A DNA stretch of 9,444 bases from Ignavibacteriales bacterium (GTDB taxonomy: Bacteria; Bacteroidota; Ignavibacteria; Ignavibacteriales; Ignavibacteriaceae), in the NCBI GenBank assembly GCA_020061995.1, contig JAGUXE010000339.1, positions 1 to 9,444 of the forward strand, read 5' to 3'. Both the position numbers and the translations under genes were made by a program. Positions 1-5,752 of this stretch are shown here, in pieces. The first letter of the stretch is position 1; each line of letters begins with the position of its first letter. The notes under the pieces were generated by a model. It did no database searches. It was not told the DNA's origin and saw only the letters and a list, made by a program, of their open reading frames with translations.

Positions 1-81
1 ACCATCAATCGAATTGCTTTAGCGAACTCGTATTCAAACAATTGCCAGTACCATATTTTCTGCAAGGTTTTTTGACATTTC

Positions 82-714
82 TTAGTTTTTTCGGCAATTT
101 ATCTTTTCCAATAAATTAAAACACTTTTGGGTTTTTAAGGGGTAACTAACTATACCCAAATTAAAATGACCCAATTGGTGTTTTGGTGAAAACTTCAGAG
201 CACCACGCATTTCAGTTATTGCCATTTGAAAAAGACTCATCCTTTGAATTGTATCCTCAAATGCAAGCTGATAATAACTTACTCCTAAATCTATTCGTGC
301 ATCTGCATTAGTGGGATTATTTTGTAGATATTTTGTGTAGACATTAATAGATTTCAGAAGCTGTCCTGTATCTTGGTAGCGATGAGCTAAAGCTAAAAGT
401 GATTCGAAATCTTGAGAATTAGCAGCAACTGTTTTTTCAAGTCGGGATATTTCTTCTACAACCGCTTGCATATTCGGCATCTCATGTTCATGTCCGTCGC
501 CTTCTGAATGAACCTGACCGTCTTGTCCGCTTTGTACAGAATCTTGGTGGGTAGGCTTCCTTACAAGCCAAACTACTAATAATGCGACTACTATCAGTCC
601 GATTACAGCAAAATAACGGTTTCGTGATTTGGTATTATTAAATTTGATTTTATTGTTTTGGGGAATCAAGAGTGATGTTCGGGAACTGAATATTTTTAAG
701 ATTTTTGTTAACAA
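82..714 (-). CDS. Membrane-anchored tetratricopeptide-repeat protein, C-terminus possibly disrupted
   Basis: The longest reading gives 210 residues. It has a short basic N-terminus, one membrane segment at about residues 34-51 (AVIGLIVVALLVVWL), a His/acidic linker at 69-79 (HSEGDGHEHEM), then TPR-like helix pairs at about 103-136 and 137-176. A third repeat begins at HFNLGIV (183-189). The topology suggests a single-pass inner-membrane protein with TPRs outside the cytoplasm, similar in layout to the TPR part of NrfG/CcmI-type proteins, but no partner is visible, so the role is unknown. The longest start is a TTG at 714 that overlaps the HU gene by 65 bases. A second TTG at 669 would cut the overlap to 20 bases and keep the membrane segment. 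Neither has a convincing Shine-Dalgarno. After HFNLGIV the last 21 residues stop looking like a TPR, so the end may be frameshifted. TPR and membrane assignment is fairly secure; start and end are not. Confidence 0.7.
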   Translation of the reverse strand: MLTKILKIFSSRTSLLIPQNNKIKFNNTKSRNRYFAVIGLIVVALLVVWLVRKPTHQDSVQSGQDGQVHSEGDGHEHEMPNMQAVVEEISRLEKTVAANSQDFESLLALAHRYQDTGQLLKSINVYTKYLQNNPTNADARIDLGVSYYQLAFEDTIQRMSLFQMAITEMRGALKFSPKHQLGHFNLGIVSYPLKTQKCFNLLEKINCRKN

Positions 715-976
715 GTGTTTTTAGTTCTTTAGAGACTTTAAACAGAGGCACGAAGTGTTCGTCAACTATTACTTGTTCGCCTGTGCGTGGATTTCGTGCT
801 ATTCGACCTTTTCTTTTTTTAACTTTATAACTACCAAAACCTCGTATTTCAATGTTTTTACCGTCTTTTAAAGCATTGATGACTGTCGAAATAAAGCCAT
901 CAACTACAGCTTCGGTTTCCACTTTCGTCAATCCCGTAGCTGAAGCGATCACGTCAACTATGTCTGCTTTTGTCAA
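650..976 (-). CDS. hup: HU/IHF-family nucleoid DNA-binding protein
   Basis: A 108-residue histone-like protein that as a dimer bends and compacts DNA in the nucleoid. It opens with MTKADIVDVIA, the usual start of HU/IHF proteins. It carries the family signature IEIRGFGSY (about 42-50), the basic segment KVKKRKGRIARNPRTGE (51-67) with the DNA-intercalating arm motif RNPRTGE, and the closing FKVSKELKTLVN (79-90). HU proteins normally stop at about residue 90. This one continues for 18 residues (KNLKNIQFPNITLDSPKQ) into the start of the downstream TPR gene. The start is TTG, chosen because the family N-terminus begins exactly there and a strong AAGGAGG lies 6 bases upstream. The gene begins 17 bases after the sppA stop, so it is probably cotranscribed with sppA. 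HU versus IHF subunit cannot be decided from sequence alone. Confidence 0.95.
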   Translation of the reverse strand: MTKADIVDVIASATGLTKVETEAVVDGFISTVINALKDGKNIEIRGFGSYKVKKRKGRIARNPRTGEQVIVDEHFVPLFKVSKELKTLVNKNLKNIQFPNITLDSPKQ

Positions 977-982
977 TTGAAA

Positions 983-989
983 CCTCCTT
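983..989 (-). promoter_or_regulatory. Strong Shine-Dalgarno for the HU gene (decides a TTG start)
   Basis: AAGGAGG read on the minus strand, separated by 6 bases (TTTCAA) from the TTG at 976. It is the best ribosome-binding site in the window. It fixes TTG as the HU start codon, since no ATG lies between it and the family-conserved N-terminus. Strong binding here may offset the weak start codon of a highly expressed nucleoid protein. Confidence 0.85.
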
Positions 990-993
990 GATA

Positions 994-1902
994 TTAGTTA
1001 GTTAGTTTATATTGTAAAATCGGATGATTAAAAATTTCTTCTTTGAGATTAAATAGTTCTTGAAATTTTGCTTCTCCTAAAAATCTTTCGATAAAAGTTT
1101 TTCGCTTTTGTTCTTTAACTATAGCAGGTTCATCTTTTATTCCTGCCACATCGGCTGCGATTTTCACAGCATCTTCGAAAGTTCCTAATGTATCTACAAG
1201 TTTCATCTTATAAGCTTGTTCTCCGGTAAAAACCCTACCGTCAGCATATTCTATAACTTTCTGATGTTCTAATCTTCGTTCTTTTCCAACGATGTCTATA
1301 AATTGGTAATGCACATCGTCCATTAAATCCTGAAAATATTTCTTGTCTTCCTTCGTCATCCCTCTGAAAGGATTTCCTGCATCTTTATATTTACCGCTCT
1401 TTATTATATTTATCTCAACGCCGATTTTTTGGAACATCGGATCAAGGCGGAGAAATTGCGAGATAACACCGATGCTACCAGTAAGCGTACCGGGGTTCGA
1501 AACGATGATGTTTGCACCGCACGACACATAGTAACCGCCGCTCGCAGCAACAGACCCCATAGAAACTATCACTGGTTTTCCATAATCTCGCGTCTTTTTA
1601 ACTTCTTCATAAATTTCATGACTGGCAACAACACCTCCACCCGGAGAATCTACACGGAATAATATTGCTTTTATTGAGTTATCTTTTCTATACTTCTTAA
1701 ACTGTTTAACTATCTTTTCAGATTCTGTTATAACCCCTTTTAACTCGATAATTGCAACCTTATCACCGCGGCCCCATACAACGTCCATATCTTCATCTTC
1801 GCCCGGCGCAAGTATAGCGATAAAGAATAAAAGCATAATGCCCACACCCACTGCCAGCAGTGTTAAAAATATGCCTAAGAACCACTTCGTTGACCTTTTC
1901 AT
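994..1902 (-). CDS. sppA: Signal peptide peptidase SppA, S49 family (short, single-domain type)
   Basis: A 302-residue membrane-bound serine protease that degrades signal peptides left in the inner membrane after protein export. An N-terminal membrane anchor spans about residues 8-31. The S49 core follows, with FRVDSPGGG (82-90), the nucleophile motif SVAASGGYY with catalytic Ser121, TGSIGV (141-146), and the SGKYKDAGNP segment with the probable general-base Lys173. The Ser-Lys distance of 52 residues is the same as in Bacillus subtilis SppA (Ser147/Lys199 from memory). GRVFTGEQA (222-230) is another family hallmark. The length matches the single-domain SppA type rather than the doubled E. 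coli enzyme of roughly 600 residues. The ATG at 1902 has only a weak, close AGG upstream. A sigma70-like promoter lies just upstream. The HU gene follows after 17 bases. Confidence 0.95.
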   Translation of the reverse strand: MKRSTKWFLGIFLTLLAVGVGIMLLFFIAILAPGEDEDMDVVWGRGDKVAIIELKGVITESEKIVKQFKKYRKDNSIKAILFRVDSPGGGVVASHEIYEEVKKTRDYGKPVIVSMGSVAASGGYYVSCGANIIVSNPGTLTGSIGVISQFLRLDPMFQKIGVEINIIKSGKYKDAGNPFRGMTKEDKKYFQDLMDDVHYQFIDIVGKERRLEHQKVIEYADGRVFTGEQAYKMKLVDTLGTFEDAVKIAADVAGIKDEPAIVKEQKRKTFIERFLGEAKFQELFNLKEEIFNHPILQYKLTN

Positions 1903-1929
1903 TCCTATAACCTATTGATTTTACTTGTA

Positions 1930-1958
1930 ATTATATGAAAACTGTAAATTAAATGCAA
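1930..1958 (-). promoter_or_regulatory. Sigma70-like promoter of sppA-HU-TPR
   Basis: Read on the minus strand, TTGCAT (1958-1953) is followed by exactly 17 bases and then TATAAT (1935-1930), a near-consensus -35/-10 pair. It lies in the 68-base gap between the CNNM gene stop and the sppA ATG. Transcription would start near 1923, giving a leader of about 20 bases. It would let sppA, HU and the TPR gene be expressed apart from ssb and the CNNM gene. The match is seen directly; activity is inferred. Confidence 0.65.
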
Positions 1959-1970
1959 ACGGACTCTGAG

Positions 1971-3251
1971 CTAATTTTTTATAAGTGTAATTGTTAATTC
2001 ATCGATGCGGTTTTGCTTAATGTAAACAGGTTCAAATATTAGATTTTTATATTTGAATTTTTCCCCCTTATCCGGAATTCTACCCGCTAGGTGAAAAACA
2101 AAACCTCCGATAGTGGAGATGTCCACATCTTCAATGTCAAGTGAAATATTCAGCTTCCTTTCAACTTCTTCTACCGGAACTGCCCCGCTTACCAGTAGAG
2201 TTGTATCGTTTAGTTTCGTAATACTCTTCGAATCCGGTTGCAGGATGGTTTTATAATCGCTAATTAAATGAGTGATTATATCTCTCAATGTAATTATGCC
2301 AACAGTGCCCCCGTGTTCATCAACAACTATTGCACAGTGAATCCGTGTGCTTTGAAATTGTTTTATCACTTCGACAACTTTATTCGTCTCAGGGACAAAT
2401 AGAGGTTTATCTATATAATCTGAAAGTCGAAAATCCTTCGACGATTTTTGCGTCGTGAGGTATACGAGCAAGTCTTTTGTGCGGATAATACCTAGGATAT
2501 TATCCATGTTGTCTTCATATATAGGTATATATGAGTATTGTGTACGATTGATTTCCTCGAATAATTTTTCAAAAGATGTGGCAATATCGAGAGCGGTTAT
2601 ATTCATTCGCGGAATCAAAACATCTTTTACAGAAATATCTGATAATCCACCGATTATTTGAAATAAATTTTTCGAAGGTTCATCGATATTTGTGCGTGTT
2701 GAAACAACATCTGCCAACTGTTCTATATCGGTGGTTTTAATAGTGCTTCCCTTTTTATCGGCCTGAAACTTCTTTTGAATTGAAGTTCGTAAATATTCAA
2801 ATAATTTTGTAACCGGATATAATAACCACATAAGAACATACATCGGAATTACCGCTACTGTGGCAAAATTTAAAGCGTAACGTTTGGCAATAAGTTTAGG
2901 TGTAATTTCACCCACTATCAGAATAATTAACGTGACTACGACAATTTCGATTAATATTGATAATATATGATTGTAACCCACAATATCCGCTAATCGCAGC
3001 GCAAGGAAAGCTGCAATTACAACTGCAGAAACGTTTACGATTGTATTTAAGATAAGAATAGTTGCTAATAAGCGAGACGGGTAATTAATCAACCGCAATA
3101 TTCTCTTGGCGACGTAAGATTTACTGTTTGCTAATTTTTCCCTGTCCGAAGAACTTAGAGAAAGAAACGCCACTTCGCTTCCTGAAAAAAAAGCCGACAA
3201 CCCGATCAGTATAAAAAATAAGATGATGTATGTTAACAGTTCAAGTTCCAA
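1971..3251 (-). CDS. CNNM/CBS/CorC-domain integral membrane protein (HlyC/CorC-type transporter family, GldE-like position)
   Basis: A 426-residue protein with the standard three-part layout. A CNNM (DUF21) membrane domain covers about residues 5-155, with SGSEVAFLSLS (23-33) and GEITPK (114-119). A CBS-domain pair covers about 205-330, with VLIPRMN (211-217) and VDEHGGTVGIITLRDI (310-325). A C-terminal CorC/HlyC domain covers about 345-426. Relatives are implicated in magnesium/cation transport or its control in the inner membrane; the old 'hemolysin' label is not informative. In Bacteroidetes the gene after ssb is often gldE, a member of this same family linked to gliding and T9SS function, so this may be a gldE counterpart, but no gldD is present here. 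The start is TTG at 3251, forced by an in-frame stop (the ssb stop) two codons upstream. The gap to ssb is 6 bases with no clear Shine-Dalgarno, which suggests translational coupling. Confidence 0.9.
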   Translation of the reverse strand: MELELLTYIILFFILIGLSAFFSGSEVAFLSLSSSDREKLANSKSYVAKRILRLINYPSRLLATILILNTIVNVSAVVIAAFLALRLADIVGYNHILSILIEIVVVTLIILIVGEITPKLIAKRYALNFATVAVIPMYVLMWLLYPVTKLFEYLRTSIQKKFQADKKGSTIKTTDIEQLADVVSTRTNIDEPSKNLFQIIGGLSDISVKDVLIPRMNITALDIATSFEKLFEEINRTQYSYIPIYEDNMDNILGIIRTKDLLVYLTTQKSSKDFRLSDYIDKPLFVPETNKVVEVIKQFQSTRIHCAIVVDEHGGTVGIITLRDIITHLISDYKTILQPDSKSITKLNDTTLLVSGAVPVEEVERKLNISLDIEDVDISTIGGFVFHLAGRIPDKGEKFKYKNLIFEPVYIKQNRIDELTITLIKN

Positions 3252-3257
3252 ATGTGA

Positions 3258-3683
3258 TTAAAATGGAAGATCGTCTTCTTTTTCTTCTGCATTTGGCGAA
3301 GTTGCTTGTATTGATTTAGATTCTAATTCAGTATCTACAACTCCCTTTCCTCCACCTAACATAATTAAATCATCTGCGATTATTTCTGTTACATAACGTT
3401 TTACACCGTTCTTATCATCGTATGACCTGTTTCTAATGCTTCCTTCTATATATACTTTTTGCCCCTTTTTTAGCCATTCTCCGCAAATTTCAGCAAGCTT
3501 TCTCCAGGCGACGATATTGTGCCACTCGGTTCTTTCGGTTAAATTACCTTCGAGGTCCTTCCAACTATCTGAGGTAGCTATTGAGAATGAAGCGACGGGA
3601 GTACCGTTCGCCGTATATCTCAATTCCGGATCTTTACCTAAATTACCGATTAGCATTACTTTGTTTAAACTTTTACCAGCCAT
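3258..3683 (-). CDS. ssb: Single-stranded DNA-binding protein
   Basis: A 141-residue SSB that coats single-stranded DNA in replication, recombination and repair. The OB-fold occupies about residues 4-110, opening with [18 protein letters not shown] (6-23) and including the aromatic-rich segment [21 protein letters not shown] short flexible linker follows. The protein ends in the acidic tip EEKEDDLPF, the conserved SSB tail that recruits partner proteins. Length is normal for a bacterial SSB. The ATG at 3683 is preceded by AGGAG at 3695-3691 with 7-base spacing. The CNNM gene follows after 6 bases, so the two form an operon. The 40 bases upstream, to the beta-propeller gene stop, are very AT-rich and may hold a promoter, but I see no convincing -35/-10 pair. 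Confidence 0.97.
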   Translation of the reverse strand: MAGKSLNKVMLIGNLGKDPELRYTANGTPVASFSIATSDSWKDLEGNLTERTEWHNIVAWRKLAEICGEWLKKGQKVYIEGSIRNRSYDDKNGVKRYVTEIIADDLIMLGGGKGVVDTELESKSIQATSPNAEEKEDDLPF

Positions 3684-3723
3684 TTTTATTCTCCTATTTA
3701 AAATATAAAATAATGTATTTAAA

Positions 3724-4617
3724 CTAATTTTCCAATTCGACAGATTTCAAAAAAACATCTTTCTCAAAGATTAATATTTGCCGGGAGGTAAGAATGAATA
3801 CTTTTTCTCCTAAAACTTTTATATCTTTCGTTGTTTCTTTGTCCAAATAAGTGGTATAATCTTTCAAATTAAACGATTGCAGCTCTCGTCCGTTCAAGTT
3901 TGTTAATAATAAAAGATTTTGATTAACTATAAAGTACAGATAATTTTGATCCAATGAAAAACTTATTGCTTTGTATTCTTGAGGTAACTGAACAGCACGT
4001 AAAAAAGTACCCCAATTATCAAATATTACAAATCTTCTTTCCTCTAAAATTAGAATATCGTCTTTTAAATTATTTTCGAATTTTAAAGGATTATTAATTT
4101 TTGCTTCAGTATACTCATAGCTACCAAAAGTTCTTTCGACTTGATTTTTGAAATTGAATTTCAATATTCTTTTGTTTTCATTATCGTACACAAACAAATT
4201 CGAGAAACGGTCTAATGTTAATACGGCGGGGAAACCGAACCGGTTGACTACACGGTCATCGTCTTTAGTGTACAGCGTACCGATGTACTCTAAATTTTTA
4301 TTAAATCTTTGTATGCGATTATTGTAATAGTCAGCTACAAAAACATTCAACCCGAGCGAAGTGCTAAGTGAAACAGGCATGTCAAAATTCAGTTGACCCG
4401 ACCCAAAACCACCAATTTCTTTCTTTAGATTACCAAATATATCTATCTTTACAATTTTATTATTTTCACTATCCAATATATAAATATTATTTTCATTATC
4501 AATTGTAAATGACTGAGGTTCACTGATAATTTTGGAAATATTTAAATTACATAGATTTTCTTCCTGCACAAAAGAAGTTAAATGAAAGAGTATTAAAATG
4601 GAAAATATTTTTATCAT
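3724..4617 (-). CDS. Exported beta-propeller (NHL-repeat-like) protein of unknown function
   Basis: With the ATG at 4617 the product has 297 residues: a hydrophobic signal sequence ([17 protein letters not shown], 1-17), then blade-like repeats. The pattern '[18 protein letters not shown]' at about 40-59 recurs as '[18 protein letters not shown]' at about 89-106 and '[17 protein letters not shown]' at about 139-155, typical of NHL or six-bladed propellers. Later blades are more divergent. Such propellers usually bind ligands or proteins; no catalytic motif is visible. The open frame extends upstream to 4701, but that extension reads through the terminator hairpin and overlaps the PorV-like stop codon, and no signal peptide would then be at the N-terminus. 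The 4617 start is therefore preferred although it lacks a clear Shine-Dalgarno. The gene is rich in Asn, Lys, Ile and Phe codons and looks more AT-rich than its neighbours. It might be a lipoprotein (Cys23), but the sequence before the Cys is not a good lipobox. Confidence 0.75.
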   Translation of the reverse strand: MIKIFSILILFHLTSFVQEENLCNLNISKIISEPQSFTIDNENNIYILDSENNKIVKIDIFGNLKKEIGGFGSGQLNFDMPVSLSTSLGLNVFVADYYNNRIQRFNKNLEYIGTLYTKDDDRVVNRFGFPAVLTLDRFSNLFVYDNENKRILKFNFKNQVERTFGSYEYTEAKINNPLKFENNLKDDILILEERRFVIFDNWGTFLRAVQLPQEYKAISFSLDQNYLYFIVNQNLLLLTNLNGRELQSFNLKDYTTYLDKETTKDIKVLGEKVFILTSRQILIFEKDVFLKSVELEN

Positions 4618-4634
4618 AATTCTGTGTATAATAT

Positions 4635-4665
4635 AAAGAAGGGTGCCAACTTGGCACCCTTCTTT
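4635..4665 (-). terminator. Intrinsic terminator after the PorV-like gene
   Basis: A perfect inverted repeat with two 15-base arms (AAAGAAGGGTGCCAA at 4635-4649 and its complement at 4651-4665) around one central base. It lies 25 bases beyond the PorV-like stop codon. On the minus strand the stem is followed by TATATTATAC, so the uridine run comes mainly from the stem's own TTCTTT end. The A-rich/T-rich ends make the hairpin look roughly bidirectional, but no plus-strand gene needs it. It probably closes the TonB receptor / T9SS substrate / PorV-like transcript and insulates the beta-propeller gene. Confidence 0.8.
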
Positions 4666-4690
4666 TACATACTCACTATCAAAGAAAGTA

Positions 4691-5734
4691 TTAGAATCCA
4701 ACCTTGATAGCTATTACATGGTTGGCATCGAAATATTTAACGGGAATATATGCGTAATCGAAACTGATTTCAGTCCCGCCGATATCTGCCAGATCTACAC
4801 CAGCTCCGACTGTGAAATTCTGGAATATATTTGGCCTCTCTACAGTTGATGCAGCGCCAAGCAGATAACCGCCTCTCACAAAGAACATTTTATTGTAAGA
4901 ATATTCTGCACCCACTCTGAATTCATCGTAGGCAAAGTTGTTGTTTTGGAATGCACCTGTTACAATTAAATTGTTAACTTCATCCATATTGTAGTTATAA
5001 GCTAATCCAATTTCAATAACAGATGGAAGCTCAAACGATGCGGCTTCGACTTTATAGAATGTTATACCTCTTCCTGAACCCATTGCTTCACCTTCAATCC
5101 ACATACCAGGACCTCCATATTGCATTGCTGGTCCGATATTTTTTACAACGACTCCAGTAGATAAACCTTTTATTCCAATTAAGTCGCGATACTGCACGCC
5201 GATATCAAAAGAAACTCCCGATGCATTAACTCGCGCAAAACTCTCGTTAATGTAATTAATGTTCATACCCACCGAAATTCTATCTGCTAATTGCTTGGAA
5301 TAACTTAAGCCCAGAACGAAAAATGTTGGTGAAAATATTTCGCCAGTTCCATCCGGAGCAAATTCAGTTGTTACTGCTATATCACCTATGGCGAAATTTC
5401 TCAAAGACAGTCCAACTGTTCCGAAGTCAAATTTACCACTGACAGCAAGATAATTTACGCTGATGTCAGCTATAAAACTTCTGTATGAAAAGATTGCATT
5501 AGTAGATCTATCAGTTAGATCCAATCCTGCGGGATTCCAATAAATAGCTTCAACCCCTGTAGCAAATGCAACAGGCGCTCCACCCATTGCAATATACCTT
5601 CCACCAATTGGGATTGTTAATTCCGGAGCAGCAGCTGTACCTGCCCTATTCTGACCACCAGCATATGCGTCCACACCCATAGTAATTACGAGGAGTATTG
5701 GAATTAATATTAAAAATATAAAATGCTTTTTCAT
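4691..5734 (-). CDS. PorV/PorQ-family outer-membrane beta-barrel protein
   Basis: A 347-residue protein with a signal peptide (about 1-25, hydrophobic core then AYA before GG). Its N-terminus carries the family hallmark GGRYIAMGGAPVAFATG followed by EAIYWNPAGL (about 44-71). The rest is alternating-residue amphipathic strands (for example FSYRSFIADISVNYLAV and EFRVGAEYSYNKMFFVRGGY) ending in a terminal Phe, as outer-membrane barrels do. This is the PorV/PorQ/UPF0164 group, FadL-like barrels. PorV itself carries T9SS substrates from the translocon to the attachment machinery. The gene starts 18 bases after the stop of a T9SS-sorted protein, which supports a role with that substrate. The ATG at 5734 has AAAGGAG at 5749-5743 with 8-base spacing. 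Whether it is the genome's general PorV or a dedicated paralogue cannot be told here; the core T9SS genes are absent from the window. Confidence 0.88.
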   Translation of the reverse strand: MKKHFIFLILIPILLVITMGVDAYAGGQNRAGTAAAPELTIPIGGRYIAMGGAPVAFATGVEAIYWNPAGLDLTDRSTNAIFSYRSFIADISVNYLAVSGKFDFGTVGLSLRNFAIGDIAVTTEFAPDGTGEIFSPTFFVLGLSYSKQLADRISVGMNINYINESFARVNASGVSFDIGVQYRDLIGIKGLSTGVVVKNIGPAMQYGGPGMWIEGEAMGSGRGITFYKVEAASFELPSVIEIGLAYNYNMDEVNNLIVTGAFQNNNFAYDEFRVGAEYSYNKMFFVRGGYLLGAASTVERPNIFQNFTVGAGVDLADIGGTEISFDYAYIPVKYFDANHVIAIKVGF

Positions 5735-5752
5735 TATGGCTACTCCTTTCTA

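Noticed and set aside
997..1008. Short tandem repeat TTAG/CTAA
   Set aside because: It has only three units and consists of the last sense codons and stop of sppA; no array extends from it.
1343..1662. Two plus-strand open frames of 62 and 77 codons
   Set aside because: They lie antisense within sppA, whose catalytic motifs are intact, and their products show no domain or signal.
2455..2661. Plus-strand open frame inside the CNNM gene
   Set aside because: It is antisense to conserved CBS-domain codons with no ribosome-binding site or recognisable product.
3436..3708. Plus-strand open frame of 90 codons
   Set aside because: It is antisense to the ssb OB-fold; its apparent hydrophobicity is a by-product of the opposite strand.
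3684..3730. Promoter of ssb (TTGGAA-N17-TATTTT)
   Set aside because: In such AT-rich sequence this match is too weak to separate from chance, although a promoter here is plausible.
4643..4849. Plus-strand open frame of 68 codons starting in the terminator
   Set aside because: It reads through the hairpin and the 3' end of the PorV-like gene and resembles no protein.
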